Shown: positions 11,907-22,199 of the stretch, one piece after another
Numbering within the stretch: position 1 is the first letter of the stretch
Layout of the letters: the number at the start of each line of letters is the position of its first letter
Assembly: GCF_946227985.1 (NCBI RefSeq)
Contig: NZ_CAMKGL010000014.1
Coordinates: forward strand, 62,001 to 126,000
Reading direction: 5' to 3'
DNA: 64,000 bases
Origin: Serratia quinivorans
GTDB taxonomy: Bacteria; Pseudomonadota; Gammaproteobacteria; Enterobacterales; Enterobacteriaceae
The notes under the pieces: generated by a model
What the model was told of the DNA's origin: nothing
The model's input: only the letters and a program-made list of their open reading frames with translations
Databases searched by the model: none
Translations under genes and position numbers: made by a program

Positions 11907-14900
11907 TTACCCAAGATTATGCCGTGCCACCGGCAACAGATAACGCTCTGTTTCGTCCAGAATTTGCGCTAAATAAATATTGTCCAACTGGCGGAATACC
12001 CGCTGCACATAAGGGTCTTCCCCTTCGCCCGGAATACGTTGATCGCCCTGCCAGGTTTGCAGTAGCTTGCCCCGGGCCTTGATTTGCACCTCTTCATCCC
12101 AGTCAATCTGCTGCGTTTGTGGTTGGTAGCACTGACTCAGCCACGCCCAGCCGCTTTTGTTCAGCAACAGTAACGGCTGACACAGTCCGCGCTGATAACC
12201 CGCCACCAGTTCGGCCAGTTGCTCGCGGGCCTCTTCCAGGCTTAATGCGGCAAAGCGCCAGACAGCCCCTTTGCGCCCGTAAATGCGACTTTCGCCACTC
12301 CCCCCGACGCAGCAGTACACCAAATGTTCCAGCCACAGCAATATACCGTCGACTGCCGATAAGGTTGATGGCCGCCAGCGCAGCAGTCCATCGCCTTGTA
12401 CCTGATGTAACCAGCCGCTGATGCGTACACCGGCAATGTCGATATCCAGTTCCAGGCTGTGCCCTTCACTTCGTTCGGTGCGTACCTGTTCGGCCAGTTC
12501 GGTCATCTCTTCTTGTTGTTTCTGCCAGTAAATTTCGCCGAAGGGGCCAAAAGGCAACCCGCCGGCGGCACGCACCCGCTGAAACAGGCGGCTGGCATCC
12601 TCGCCGTCAATCAGGGTGTTCAGCAGTTGGCTGTTGAACTGATAGCGGCTGAGGTTATCCAGGGTGAAGGGTTCTTCATCCGGCAGTTCGGTTTCTTCCA
12701 GGATGAAACTGACCCCCAGCCGCAGTTGGAAGAAGGCGCGGATCGGGTGGCGGTAGAAGCGCAATAAATCGTCCAGCGAGATCTGAGTTTTCTCATCCGG
12801 CAACAGGGGCTGATTAAACGGCGGATGCGCCGCACCGCGCCGATCGGCAGCTGGTAACCACTCTGCCGCATAGCTCTGCGCTTCGGTATCGGGCAGGAAG
12901 TTCTCGGCGGCAAACGGCATGCGTGAATGCCAGTTAAGCAAGTGCTTACCCACCAGACGTGCACTGCCATCAGCGTCCAGATGTTCATTGCCCGGTAGAC
13001 AATAACTTTGCTCCAGGTACTCCAGCAGTTCGGTCACCAACACCGAAGGAAAACGCTCGCTGTTATCCTGAATAGAGCGGCCAATAAAGCTGATGTACAG
13101 GCGTTGCTGCGCCGACAAAATCGCCTCCAGGAACAGGTAACGGTCATCATCCCGGCGGCTGCGGTCACCGCGTTTGACCTGCTGCGCCATCAGATCAAAG
13201 CCTAGCGGCGGCAGAGTGCGCGGATAAACCCCGTCGTTCATCCCCAGCAGGCAAACCACGTTGAATGGGATAGAACGCATGGGCATCAGCGTGCAGAAGT
13301 TGATTTGCCCGGCGAGGAAACGCTGGCTGATGCGCTCCTGATCGAGGCGTGCAGCCAACTCGTCCCGCAGGATAGACAGCGGGACCTCATCGGGATAGCG
13401 CGCCGCCAGCCCGAACTCAAACAGCTTGTTCCACTCCCGCTCTATCAGTGCCAACACCACTTCCGTTTCGCCGTCCTGCTCAAAGAAGGTCTCAAGCAGT
13501 TGGCGACACAGTGGCTGCCACTCTGGCAAAGAACGCGCCTGCCCCAGCCGTTGCCGCCAACGACTCAGCGCCGCCAGCAGCTCCGCCAGTTGCCCGGCCA
13601 GTTCGGCTACCAGCCCGCTCGACTCGTCATAGGGTAAAACGCCCTGCCAATCACCGGCATTGCTGTCCATCGCGTAGCCCAGCAGCATGCGCGTAATGCC
13701 AAATTGCCAGGTATGCTGGCCGGTAGCGGGCAGATCCAATTCACGCACGTTGTCGTCATCCAACCCCCAGCGCACACCAGACTCACCCACCCAATGGCGC
13801 AGCAGGCGCAAGCCTTCCTCCCGAATGGAGAAACGCGCCGCCAGTGCTGGCACCTCCAGCAAAGCCAGTACCTGTTCTGAGGTAAAGCGGCTCTGCGGCA
13901 GATCCAATAACGAGATAAACGCCTGTAGCGCCGGGTGCGCCTGGCTGGCTTTTCGGTCAGAAATGGCAAACGGCAGATAACGTTCGGGCGAGGCGTTACC
14001 GAATACCGCCTGAATATAAGGGGTGTAACTGTCGATATCCGCCACCATCACGATGATGTCACGCGGCGTCAGCTCAGGATCATTTGCCAGCATGTTCAAC
14101 AGTTGGTCATGCAGCACCTCTACCTCACGCTGCGGGCTGTGGCAGGCGTGCAGGCTGATAGACCTGTCGGCCGGATCCAGTCGACGTTTGGTGGCGCTGC
14201 TCTCCAGCGTTTCCGGGGTGGTGCCTATCACCGCACTGTTCTTCAGCTCCAGCATATCGTGCTGAATGCCATGCAACAGATTGTCCGCAGGGATATCCAC
14301 AAAGGCAAAAACCTCTTGTGAGGACTCGATCTGCGAAAGTAAAAAGTGGTGGTCGCGCCCCAGCTTGCCCCATGAGGCCAACAGCGGGTTCGGCAGGTCT
14401 TGCTCGCCGGCGTCATTAAACAATGCAGAGGCGTTTTCCGGATCCCTGAATAACGAGTATTCCGTTTTATCGCGATAATGCTGTCTTTTGCGGCTCTGTA
14501 ATTTCGCCAGGAAGGACTGGCTCTGAATGTCCCCCCAATAGTAGCGGCAGGGGTTGGTGAACATCAGATGAATATCGATATGCTTGCCCAGCGCCTGCAG
14601 CGCTTCCAGATACACCGGTGGCAAGGCCGAGATACCGCAGATAAATACCCGTGGCGGCAACCCCGCAGGTGGGGTTTCAGCTTTATCTAACGCGCTGATA
14701 AAACGGCGATACAGATTGGCACGATGCCATTCAGGTTGCCCCAGTTCCCGGGTGTATTCGACCAGTCGCGCCCACAGGGGTGCCTGCCACTGCTGTGCTT
14801 CCGCCAGTCCGTCAATGCGCTCGCCTTTCTGCCAGCTTTCCAGCCATTGCGGGCGATACACCAGATATTGGTCAAACAGGTCAGCTACCCGGCCGGCAAG

Positions 14901-15278
14901 CTGGTGGATCTTCCGCTTGTCGCCGTCGTCGGTGAGGTAATGCTGTAGCGGGGCGAATTCAGGCTGAGTGAGCAGATCGGGCAGCAGCCACATCAGTTTC
15001 CAGGTCATGGCATCTTTGCTAAAGGCGCTCTCTTTCGGGATCCCCGGTAACACCCGGGTAAACATGTCCCAGATGAAGGTGGCCGGCAGCGGGAAAGCGA
15101 TGTTGGCAGCAATGCCAAACTGTTCCGCCAGCTGCATCTGTAGCCACTGCGCCATACCGGGGCTCTGCACCAGCACCACTTCCTGTTGAAAAGGATCGGC
15201 CAATGGCTCTCTGGCTATCAACGCGCTGGTTAACGTTTTCAGCAAATCCAACTGATTGGAATGATAAACCCTAAACAT
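11907..15278 (-). CDS. recC: Exodeoxyribonuclease V gamma subunit RecC
   Basis: Scaffold subunit of RecBCD that splits the duplex, channels each strand to a motor and recognises Chi. The 1123 residues match E. coli RecC (1122) and begin MFRVYHSNQ, like the E. coli MLRVYHSNR start. The protein has inactive helicase-like and nuclease-like folds. Recognisable segments include DPADRSISLHACHSPQREVEVLHD, MPMRSIPFNVVCLLGMNDGVYPR and RDDDRYLFLEAI. It lies downstream of the ppd/ygdB genes and 222 bp before ptrA. Confidence 0.98.
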   Translation of the reverse strand: MFRVYHSNQLDLLKTLTSALIAREPLADPFQQEVVLVQSPGMAQWLQMQLAEQFGIAANIAFPLPATFIWDMFTRVLPGIPKESAFSKDAMTWKLMWLLPDLLTQPEFAPLQHYLTDDGDKRKIHQLAGRVADLFDQYLVYRPQWLESWQKGERIDGLAEAQQWQAPLWARLVEYTRELGQPEWHRANLYRRFISALDKAETPPAGLPPRVFICGISALPPVYLEALQALGKHIDIHLMFTNPCRYYWGDIQSQSFLAKLQSRKRQHYRDKTEYSLFRDPENASALFNDAGEQDLPNPLLASWGKLGRDHHFLLSQIESSQEVFAFVDIPADNLLHGIQHDMLELKNSAVIGTTPETLESSATKRRLDPADRSISLHACHSPQREVEVLHDQLLNMLANDPELTPRDIIVMVADIDSYTPYIQAVFGNASPERYLPFAISDRKASQAHPALQAFISLLDLPQSRFTSEQVLALLEVPALAARFSIREEGLRLLRHWVGESGVRWGLDDDNVRELDLPATGQHTWQFGITRMLLGYAMDSNAGDWQGVLPYDESSGLVAELAGQLAELLAALSRWRQRLGQARSLPEWQPLCRQLLETFFEQDGETEVVLALIEREWNKLFEFGLAARYPDEVPLSILRDELAARLDQERISQRFLAGQINFCTLMPMRSIPFNVVCLLGMNDGVYPRTLPPLGFDLMAQQVKRGDRSRRDDDRYLFLEAILSAQQRLYISFIGRSIQDNSERFPSVLVTELLEYLEQSYCLPGNEHLDADGSARLVGKHLLNWHSRMPFAAENFLPDTEAQSYAAEWLPAADRRGAAHPPFNQPLLPDEKTQISLDDLLRFYRHPIRAFFQLRLGVSFILEETELPDEEPFTLDNLSRYQFNSQLLNTLIDGEDASRLFQRVRAAGGLPFGPFGEIYWQKQQEEMTELAEQVRTERSEGHSLELDIDIAGVRISGWLHQVQGDGLLRWRPSTLSAVDGILLWLEHLVYCCVGGSGESRIYGRKGAVWRFAALSLEEAREQLAELVAGYQRGLCQPLLLLNKSGWAWLSQCYQPQTQQIDWDEEVQIKARGKLLQTWQGDQRIPGEGEDPYVQRVFRQLDNIYLAQILDETERYLLPVARHNLG

Positions 15279-15311
15279 TGGGAGCTCCCTTAAAACAAAA
15301 TATCTGCCGGT

Positions 15312-15677
15312 TCACTGACGCTTGCAGTACCAACGACTGAGTTCCGCCCACTGCCGTTGGGGCGTTTGTATTCTTACCGTCAGCCGTTGGCAGGCGGCTT
15401 GCGGGGTGGTTAACCCGGTCTGACGCTGCCATCCGGGGGCCGGTAGCGGTAGCGCGACGTCCACCTGCCCGGTAGCGGCAAAAACGTCCAATTGCTGATG
15501 CGCCAACGACCAGGCCTGTCGATACTGCCACTGACGCTGGAACGACTGCAACAGCACCTGATGATACTGTAACAACCCCAGCAGCGACACCGCGAACAGC
15601 AACGCGGCAATCAGCACCTCCGGCAGGCTGAAGCCTCGCTGACGCCATAACGCTGCACCCAGCCGGTTACTCCGCAC
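15312..15677 (-). CDS. ppdC: Prepilin peptidase-dependent protein PpdC (pseudopilin-like)
   Basis: 121-residue protein with a type IV prepilin N-terminus. A short basic leader ends in RG, followed by FSLPEVLIAALLFAVSLLG, where FSxxE is the prepilin peptidase cleavage and methylation motif and the rest a hydrophobic helix. The C-terminus carries two Cys. In E. coli it is the first of a ppdC-ygdB-ppdB-ppdA group with prepilin signatures and poorly known function, thought to resemble minor pilins. Here transcription runs ppdA to ppdC and on toward recC. It overlaps ygdB by 11 nt. No assembly ATPase or secretin genes are in the window. Confidence 0.9.
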   Translation of the reverse strand: MRSNRLGAALWRQRGFSLPEVLIAALLFAVSLLGLLQYHQVLLQSFQRQWQYRQAWSLAHQQLDVFAATGQVDVALPLPAPGWQRQTGLTTPQAACQRLTVRIQTPQRQWAELSRWYCKRQ

Positions 15678-16113
15678 AGTCAGCCTGCTTTTTTTCAGGA
15701 CAAAAATCCAGCCAGCCGCCGATGTCCGCTCTCAGCCCGATGTCGCCCGCTGAGCCATCAGGCCTGGTGCGTTGATATAATCGCAGCGGTTCCCCACGGC
15801 TCACCTGCGCATCACCACGTACCAGCACCATGCCTGCCTGAGAGGATAACTTTGCACAGGCCCGCAGTTCGCCGGTTTGCTGGCACCACCAGCCGTTGGT
15901 GGCAAGCCTGCCGCGTGGCCAGGACTGCGCAACCCCCCAACTGAGCGCCGAAGCGGCCTGATTATAAGCCTGTAAATAATGCTTCTGGTCGGCAGCCAGC
16001 AGCAAAGCGCTGTCCAGCTGGCGATGCTGCGCATTCAACAGCATCAGCCCCATCACCAGCAGCATCATCACCGCCGCCAGGGTGCTGCCTCCCCGCTGCC
16101 CGCCAGCGTTCAT
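15667..16113 (-). CDS. ygdB: YgdB family protein (DUF2509) in the pseudopilin cluster
   Basis: 148 residues with a short polar N-terminus, then one hydrophobic helix (about 12-27, TLAAVMMLLVMGLMLL), and a periplasmic-type domain with several Cys (WWCQQ, RACAK, DFCPEK, DCAE). The layout is pilin-like, but the prepilin Glu at position +5 is not obvious, consistent with a GspK/PilX-type minor pseudopilin. It overlaps ppdB by 4 nt and ppdC by 11 nt, indicating one operon. The function is not established. Confidence 0.85.
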   Translation of the reverse strand: MNAGGQRGGSTLAAVMMLLVMGLMLLNAQHRQLDSALLLAADQKHYLQAYNQAASALSWGVAQSWPRGRLATNGWWCQQTGELRACAKLSSQAGMVLVRGDAQVSRGEPLRLYQRTRPDGSAGDIGLRADIGGWLDFCPEKKQADCAE

Positions 16114-16688
16114 GGCAGCGAGGCCATATTAACCGCCCACTGCAGACTGCGTCGTATGCCGCCATCCGCTTTTGAACGGCCACTCAAGGTCAAGGTCACC
16201 CAGCGTTTACCGCCTTCGCCCGCATTCACCTTGACGCTGAAGGCTTCAATGCGCACTTCGTCGTTATCGAGCAGACGCTCCCAGCCAGAACCTTGGCAGT
16301 GTCTCACCCCACGTTGTCCTTCCAGCGTGCCTTGCCGTAAGCGGTAACCGAAGTATCCGGCGTCGGCGCCAAGAGTTTCCCAGCGCCCACTGCGGGTAAT
16401 GTCATAGGCGACTATCACGCAACTGCCCACCGCCTCCCCACCCGCCCGGCTAATCAACAAGGGTTGCCCCTGGCACTGGCCTGCACAGAAGCCGGCGCGG
16501 CGCAGATCCTTCTCAATGCCAAAAGCTAACTGTCGCAGCACCGATTCCAGCCGATAATGCCGACCAACATCGACACTGTGCTGACGCAGTACCGGATAAG
16601 TTTTAGCGGCCGCCAGCGCAATCAGGCTGCCAAACGTCAGCGCCAGCATCACCTCCGGCAAGGTAAAACCACGTTCTAGGGCTGGCAT
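16110..16688 (-). CDS. ppdB: Prepilin peptidase-dependent protein PpdB (pseudopilin-like)
   Basis: 192 residues. A short leader ends in RG and is followed by FTLPEVMLALTFGSLIALAAA, a canonical prepilin cleavage site (G|F with Glu at +5) and hydrophobic helix. The C-terminal domain carries a cysteine-rich stretch (GFCAGQCQG) and resembles a PilW/GspJ-type minor pilin. It overlaps ppdA by 13 nt. It presumably sits in the inner membrane until processed by a prepilin peptidase encoded elsewhere. Confidence 0.9.
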   Translation of the reverse strand: MPALERGFTLPEVMLALTFGSLIALAAAKTYPVLRQHSVDVGRHYRLESVLRQLAFGIEKDLRRAGFCAGQCQGQPLLISRAGGEAVGSCVIVAYDITRSGRWETLGADAGYFGYRLRQGTLEGQRGVRHCQGSGWERLLDNDEVRIEAFSVKVNAGEGGKRWVTLTLSGRSKADGGIRRSLQWAVNMASLP

Positions 16689-17182
16689 GTCGTAATCCCT
16701 CTGATGCTCACGCCTTCACTGCATAGGCGTAGCCGTCCCTTGGCCGACAACACCAACCGCAGGCTACCAGCGCCATTGCTGAGCAAGATGTGCCCGGCCT
16801 GCGCATTGTTACGCAGGCCATAAAACCCCATATCCTTTTGAGTAAAACCCGCCAGTTGCACGTCCCGATAGCCGGGGCTGAACACATCATCGCCGAGCGC
16901 TGCGCAATCCACCGGCGCCTGGCCGCTACCGATGCACCAGGGATCGCCGGTTTTAAACCCCAGCAGTGCCGTGCGGTTGCGCCAGTTGGCGTCTGCCTGT
17001 AACCGGGTGAGAAATGCCAGCAGTTGCTGCGCGGTATGTTCCAGCCGCAGGGCCTGTTGATAATGACGCCAGTGGCTAACCCCCCAGCCGGTCAGCAGGC
17101 CTGCCAGGGTTATCACCACCAGCAACTCAATCAGCGTCATCCCGCGCTGGCCGTCAATATTGAAAATCATCTTGTCGTTCAT
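16676..17182 (-). CDS. ppdA: Prepilin peptidase-dependent protein PpdA (pseudopilin-like)
   Basis: 168 residues with leader MNDKMIFNIDGQRG followed by MTLIELLVVITLAGLLTGWG, a textbook type IV prepilin/GspH-type signal with Glu at +5. The C-terminal domain has the paired cysteines (DPWCIG, PVDCAAL, LRLCSEG) common to these minor pilins. First gene of the pseudopilin operon. The lgt-thyA terminator lies upstream, so the group probably has its own promoter in the 150-bp gap. Confidence 0.92.
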   Translation of the reverse strand: MNDKMIFNIDGQRGMTLIELLVVITLAGLLTGWGVSHWRHYQQALRLEHTAQQLLAFLTRLQADANWRNRTALLGFKTGDPWCIGSGQAPVDCAALGDDVFSPGYRDVQLAGFTQKDMGFYGLRNNAQAGHILLSNGAGSLRLVLSAKGRLRLCSEGVSIRGITTCQP

Positions 17183-17333
17183 GGCGGCCAGTGTAACCAG
17201 GGGCGCAGCAGGATAAAGACGGCGTTATCCGGCCTGAAGCACGCCGCGCAACCTTTCCATGAAACTGACGGGAGAAACCAACAAAATGCGAAGCGGAACG
17301 CAGAAACAGCCACGGCAGATCGGCAGAAATAAA

Positions 17334-17358
17334 CAAGGGCGCAACCTGTGCGCCCTTG
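17334..17358 (-). terminator. Rho-independent terminator of lgt-thyA
   Basis: On the minus strand a perfect 10-bp stem (CAAGGGCGCA and TGCGCCCTTG, 5-nt loop) is followed by TTTATTT. It lies 22 nt after the thyA stop. Confidence 0.85.
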
Positions 17359-17380
17359 GGGATCAATCATCGGGTAAAAA

Positions 17381-18175
17381 TCAGATGGCAACCGGTGCCT
17401 TGATGGCTGGATGCGGATCGTAACCTTCGATTTCAAAGTCTTCGAAACGGTAATCGAACAGCGATGCCGGCTTGCGCTTAATCACCAACTTCGGCAAGGC
17501 ACGCGGTTCACGGGTAAGTTGCAGCCGGGTTTGTTCCATATGGTTGCTGTACAGATGCGTGTCGCCGCCGGTCCAGACGAAGTCACCCACTTCCAGATCA
17601 CATTGCTGCGCCATCATATGTACCAACAGCGCATAGCTGGCAATGTTGAACGGCAGGCCGAGGAACACATCGCAGGAACGCTGGTACAGTTGGCAAGACA
17701 ATTTGCCATCCGCCACGTAGAACTGGAAGAACGCGTGGCAGGGTGCCAACGCCATCTGATCCAACTCCCCCACGTTCCAGGCTGAAACAATAATACGGCG
17801 TGAATCCGGGTCCTGTTTCAACTGGTTCAGCACGGTGGTTAATTGATCGATCTGACGACCGTCCGCCGCCCCCCAGGCACGCCACTGTTTGCCATATACC
17901 GGGCCAAGGCTGCCGTTCTCGTCGGCCCACTCGTCCCAAATGCTGACGTTGTTTTCCCGCAGATAAGCCACGTTGGTATCGCCATTCAGGAACCACAACA
18001 GTTCATGGATGATCGAACGCAGGTGACATTTTTTGGTGGTGACCAGCGGAAACCCTTCCTGCAAATTGAAACGCATCTGGTGGCCGAATATCGACAAGGT
18101 GCCAGTGCCGGTACGGTCGGCTTTAGGGGTGCCCTCGGCGAGCACTTTGTTCATCAAATCCAGATACTGTTTCAT
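17381..18175 (-). CDS. thyA: Thymidylate synthase
   Basis: Cytoplasmic enzyme that methylates dUMP to dTMP using methylenetetrahydrofolate. At 264 residues it is the same length as E. coli ThyA. The nucleophilic Cys146 is in [12 protein letters not shown], and substrate-binding segments include [24 protein letters not shown] and [18 protein letters not shown] good Shine-Dalgarno (aggaa) precedes the ATG. Seven nt separate it from the lgt stop, so the two are co-transcribed as in E. coli. Confidence 0.98.
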   Translation of the reverse strand: MKQYLDLMNKVLAEGTPKADRTGTGTLSIFGHQMRFNLQEGFPLVTTKKCHLRSIIHELLWFLNGDTNVAYLRENNVSIWDEWADENGSLGPVYGKQWRAWGAADGRQIDQLTTVLNQLKQDPDSRRIIVSAWNVGELDQMALAPCHAFFQFYVADGKLSCQLYQRSCDVFLGLPFNIASYALLVHMMAQQCDLEVGDFVWTGGDTHLYSNHMEQTRLQLTREPRALPKLVIKRKPASLFDYRFEDFEIEGYDPHPAIKAPVAI

Positions 18176-18182
18176 TTGTTCC

Positions 18183-19055
18183 TCACGACAGTTGTTGCTG
18201 CGGGCGGCGACGATACGCCCAAATCATCATAATAATACCGGCCACCACCATAGGGACGGACAGGATCTGCCCCATGCTGATTACGCCGTCGAACAGGCCG
18301 AGCTGGGCATCCGGCTGGCGGAAAGCTTCGACAATAATACGGAATGCACCATAGCCAATCAGGAACAGGCCGGAAACGGCGCCCATCGGCCGCGGTTTGC
18401 GGATAAACAGGTTCAGAATGATAAACAGCACCACGCCTTCCAACAGCAGCTCATACAGTTGGGACGGGTGACGCGGCAACACGCCGTATTGGTTCAGGAT
18501 AGGCAACAGTTTCGGATCGGCGGCGGCAAGCGCCACGTCTTCTGCACGCGAGCTTGGGAACAGCATCGCCCATGGGGTATCGGTAGTTACACGGCCCCAG
18601 AGTTCGCCGTTAATAAAGTTGCCCAAACGGCCGGCACCCAGGCCGAATGGGATCAGCGGGGCAATAAAATCAGAAACCTGGAAGAAGGTGCGTTTGGTGC
18701 GGCGAGCGAACCAGAACATCACCAGAATCACCCCCATCAAACCGCCGTGGAATGACATGCCGCCATCCCAGACTTTGAACAGATAGAGCGGGTTATCCAT
18801 GAACAGCGGCAGGTTGTAGAACAGCACATAGCCCACGCGGCCACCGACGAACACACCGAGGAAACCGGCATACAGCAGGTTCTCTACTTCATCCTTGGTC
18901 CAGCCGCTGCCGGGTTTGTTAGCCCGGCGTACCGCCAGCCACATGGCAAAAACGAAGCCAACCAGGTACATCAGACCGTACCAATGCAGAGAAACCGGGC
19001 CGATAGAGAAAATCACCGGATCAAATTTAGGAAACGCCAGATAGCTATTGGTCAT
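18183..19055 (-). CDS. lgt: Prolipoprotein diacylglyceryl transferase Lgt
   Basis: Inner-membrane enzyme that transfers diacylglycerol from phosphatidylglycerol to the lipobox Cys of prolipoproteins, the first step of lipoprotein maturation. 290 residues with about seven membrane segments. The motif FHGGLMG holds the essential His, and [14 protein letters not shown] is the Lgt signature with the essential Arg. The N-terminal [12 protein letters not shown] segment is also typical. It is downstream of ptsP and upstream of thyA; the ygdR lipoprotein encoded in this window would be one of its substrates. Confidence 0.98.
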   Translation of the reverse strand: MTNSYLAFPKFDPVIFSIGPVSLHWYGLMYLVGFVFAMWLAVRRANKPGSGWTKDEVENLLYAGFLGVFVGGRVGYVLFYNLPLFMDNPLYLFKVWDGGMSFHGGLMGVILVMFWFARRTKRTFFQVSDFIAPLIPFGLGAGRLGNFINGELWGRVTTDTPWAMLFPSSRAEDVALAAADPKLLPILNQYGVLPRHPSQLYELLLEGVVLFIILNLFIRKPRPMGAVSGLFLIGYGAFRIIVEAFRQPDAQLGLFDGVISMGQILSVPMVVAGIIMMIWAYRRRPQQQLS

Positions 19056-19248
19056 CTATCACCACAACATGTCTATTATTCTTCCCCATCCGGGGGCGGC
19101 AGGTGCCAAACGCGGTGAAACTCAGCGGGAACACTATTTTTCCGTGGCTTTCAACGCAGTTGAGGAAGCGGATAATAGCATAAGCTTAACCGCCTCCGGA
19201 CTGGCCCGCCGGGAAAAGTTCTGTAAAAAAATCAGTCAGCCCGAGGCC

Positions 19249-21495
19249 TTACTTGCCACCGCGGATCAAACCGCCCATACCACGACGTTCCATAAATGCC
19301 GCCACCTGGTGGCGCACTTCGGTGGTCATTTGGGCATTAAGCACCCGCTGGGTCAGCACTTCGGCGTCGGACAGCTCAATGTGTCGCAGCAGATATTTTA
19401 TCCGCGCCACGCTGCGGCCGTTCATGCTCAGGTTGCGGTAGCCCATCCCTACCAGCAGCAACGCCCCCATGGGGTCGCCGGCCAGTTCACCACACAGGCT
19501 GACCTGCAGCCCGACGGCCCTGGCCTGAACGGCTATCAGCTTCAGCACCTGCAACATGGAAGGATGCAGACTGTCGTACAGTGAGGCCACCCGGGTGTTG
19601 TTGCGATCCACCGCCAGCAGGTACTGGGTCAGGTCGTTGGTTCCCACCGAAATAAACTCAACGCGCCCGGCCAGATGCGGGATCATGAAGATCATCGAAG
19701 GGACTTCCAGCATGATGCCCAATTTGGGTTTGGGGATTTCATACCCCAGCACCTCTTCTACTTCCCGCCCTGCGCGGTCAATCAACCTGCGTGCCTCGTC
19801 GATCTCTTCCAGGCTGGTGATCATCGGCAGCAGTATGCCCAGATTGCCGGTACCGGCATTGGCTCGCAGCATGGCTCGCACCTGGATCAGGAAGATCTCC
19901 GGCTGATCCAGGGTTATTCGGATACCACGCCAGCCCAGGCACGGGTTTTCTTCGCTGATCGGCATATAAGGCAGTTGTTTATCGGCACCGATATCCAGCG
20001 TGCGTAGCGTCACCGGCTTATTCGGGTACATCTGCAACATGCCCTGATACTGGGCGACCTGCTCCTCTTCGGAAGGGAAGCCGCTTTGTAGCATAAAAGG
20101 AATTTCGGTACGGTACAGGCCAACGCCATCAACCCGCCCGCCCAGCAGCTTTTCATGTTCCGGGCTGAGGCCGGCATTAAGCATCACCTGAACTCGTTCG
20201 CCGCTTTTGAGCTGGGCCGGTTGCTCAACGTCATCTTCCGCCAATCGGCTTAATTCCAGCTCTTCGCTGATCAGCCGTTGGTATTCCTGCACCAGCACCG
20301 GTTCGGGGTCGACCAAAAGTTCGCCGCGATAACCGTCGACTATCAGCAGCCGCTGGCTGAGCAGCGCAGGCTGAATATCCGCGCCCATCACCGTCGGTAC
20401 GCCCATCGCCCGCACCAATATGGCAGCATGGGAGTTGGCGGCACCGTCGCGCACCACCACGCCGACCAGCCTGTCCTGCGGCATTTCAGCCAGCAGCGTC
20501 GCGGTCAGCTCATCGGCTACCAGCACAAAACGCGCCGGCCACTGGGTAGCGCCCTGGGTGGTGTCATCGAGATGGAATAGCAGACGCTGGCCGAGCGCGC
20601 GCAGATCGCTGGCGCGCTCACGCATATAGGTGTCTTGCAGGCTGGCAAACTGGGCGGCAAAGACTTCAATCACCTGTTTAACGGCCCATTCCGCCACGGA
20701 ACCGGCATCAATCTCGGCAAAGAGTTCGCGCTTGAGGCGAGCGTCGTTGAGCAGGTGGGAATAAAGATCGAAAATCGCCGCGCTCTCTTTTTGCGAGCTG
20801 GCGGCAAAGCGCTTGCTGAAACGGCGGAATTCCGCACCGGCCTCTTCCAGTGCCTGAGTCAGGCGTTCGCGCTCGCTGGCGGTATCGAGCGTCGAGGCTT
20901 TGTAAACCTGGTCGAGAGACGGCTGGCTGCTGTCCTGCCAGCCTTCAGCGACTGCGACGCCCGGCGATGCCGCCAGTGCTCGAATGCGCGTCTGACGATA
21001 TTGACCAAAAATGGCGTTAAGCTGTGACTGCGAGAGGATCCCGGCCATTTGCGTGGCCAGGGTCACCATGAAGGATTCTTCGCTTTCGTCAAACTGGCGC
21101 AGCTCACGCTGCTGCACCACCAATACACCCAGCAACTGGCGGCGATGAATGATCGGCACGCCGAGGAAGGATCGGAAACGATCCTCTTTCACCTGGGGAA
21201 TGTATTTGAAGCTGGGGTGGCTCTGCGCGTCAGCCAGGTTAATCGGCTCTGCACGGCGTCCGACCAACCCGACAATACCTTCATCAAATGCCAGTGCGAT
21301 AGCGCGCCCACGCGGTTTTTTTAACCCGCGTGTCGCCATCAGGTAATAGCAGCGGCGGTCGTTGTCCGCCAGATAGATGGAACAGACTTCTGTATCCATT
21401 GCCAGACAGGTTTCATTGACCAAAAGATCCAGCGCATCTGTCAGACTGGCCGCCGCGGCCACCTTCTCAACAATTTCTCGCAAGCGCGTGAGCAT
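19249..21495 (-). CDS. ptsP: PTS enzyme I of the nitrogen system (EI-Ntr, PtsP)
   Basis: Phosphoenolpyruvate-dependent kinase that starts the PtsP-NPr-EIIA(Ntr) regulatory phosphorelay, which senses glutamine and 2-oxoglutarate and affects potassium transport. 748 residues, as in E. coli: an N-terminal GAF domain (about 1-150, CSIYLADNDRRCYYLMATRG), then EI domains with the phospho-His in GAANSHAAILVRA, and the PEP-binding TIM barrel with LYRTEIPFM, GWRGIRITL and the catalytic Cys in LCGELAGDP. It is 12 nt from the rppH stop, so rppH-ptsP form a unit. Confidence 0.98.
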   Translation of the reverse strand: MLTRLREIVEKVAAAASLTDALDLLVNETCLAMDTEVCSIYLADNDRRCYYLMATRGLKKPRGRAIALAFDEGIVGLVGRRAEPINLADAQSHPSFKYIPQVKEDRFRSFLGVPIIHRRQLLGVLVVQQRELRQFDESEESFMVTLATQMAGILSQSQLNAIFGQYRQTRIRALAASPGVAVAEGWQDSSQPSLDQVYKASTLDTASERERLTQALEEAGAEFRRFSKRFAASSQKESAAIFDLYSHLLNDARLKRELFAEIDAGSVAEWAVKQVIEVFAAQFASLQDTYMRERASDLRALGQRLLFHLDDTTQGATQWPARFVLVADELTATLLAEMPQDRLVGVVVRDGAANSHAAILVRAMGVPTVMGADIQPALLSQRLLIVDGYRGELLVDPEPVLVQEYQRLISEELELSRLAEDDVEQPAQLKSGERVQVMLNAGLSPEHEKLLGGRVDGVGLYRTEIPFMLQSGFPSEEEQVAQYQGMLQMYPNKPVTLRTLDIGADKQLPYMPISEENPCLGWRGIRITLDQPEIFLIQVRAMLRANAGTGNLGILLPMITSLEEIDEARRLIDRAGREVEEVLGYEIPKPKLGIMLEVPSMIFMIPHLAGRVEFISVGTNDLTQYLLAVDRNNTRVASLYDSLHPSMLQVLKLIAVQARAVGLQVSLCGELAGDPMGALLLVGMGYRNLSMNGRSVARIKYLLRHIELSDAEVLTQRVLNAQMTTEVRHQVAAFMERRGMGGLIRGGK

Positions 21496-21507
21496 AGTCG
21501 GCTTAAC

Positions 21508-22035
21508 TTAACCTCTCTTCCGGCGATAAGCGGGGGTCTGCCGCTGTGCTGCCTGCTCCTGCATCGGCATCACGGTGACGGCGAATTCTTTCATCACCCG
21601 GCGGTAGACGTCGCGTTTGAACGACACCACCTGGCGCACCGGATACCAAAAACTCACCCAGCGCCAGCCGTCAAACTCCGGCGTGCTGCTGCGTTGCATA
21701 TTGATATCAGCGTCATTGCACATTAACTGCAACAGAAACCATTTCTGCTTTTGGCCGATACAAACCGGCTTTGTGTCCCAACGCACCAAACGTTTTGGCA
21801 ATTTATAGCGCAACCAGTTGCGGGTTGAGGCCAGGATACGGACATCCTTTTTACTCAGCCCCACTTCTTCGAACAGCTCACGGTACATGGCCTGTTCTGC
21901 GGTTTCACCAGGGTTAATCCCACCTTGGGGAAACTGCCAGGAGTGTTGACCGTAACGGCGAGCCCACAGGACTTGCCCCTGACGATTACAGATTACGATA
22001 CCAACATTCGGGCGGTAGCCATCATCATCGATCAC
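21508..22035 (-). CDS. rppH: RNA pyrophosphohydrolase RppH
   Basis: Removes pyrophosphate from 5'-triphosphorylated mRNA and triggers RNase E decay. 175 residues (E. coli 176). A perfect Nudix box occupies residues 38-60: G38, E44, R52, E53, E56, E57 and G59. The basic C-terminal tail ([11 protein letters not shown]) is typical. It is the first gene of the rppH-ptsP unit and is divergent from mutH across the DnaA-box-rich gap described separately. Confidence 0.97.
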   Translation of the reverse strand: MIDDDGYRPNVGIVICNRQGQVLWARRYGQHSWQFPQGGINPGETAEQAMYRELFEEVGLSKKDVRILASTRNWLRYKLPKRLVRWDTKPVCIGQKQKWFLLQLMCNDADINMQRSSTPEFDGWRWVSFWYPVRQVVSFKRDVYRRVMKEFAVTVMPMQEQAAQRQTPAYRRKRG

Positions 22036-22199
22036 CGGACTACCTCGATAAGCTTAAATTCGCATAGATACCCTGATTGTTTCACACAAGCTACAGGCGG
22101 TAAACCACTGCTTTGCGGCGCTGCAAACCGGATAACATTGGGATAACTCACAGATAATGGCAAAGTTATAAACATGCGGAACGATTTACACCGGGTTTT

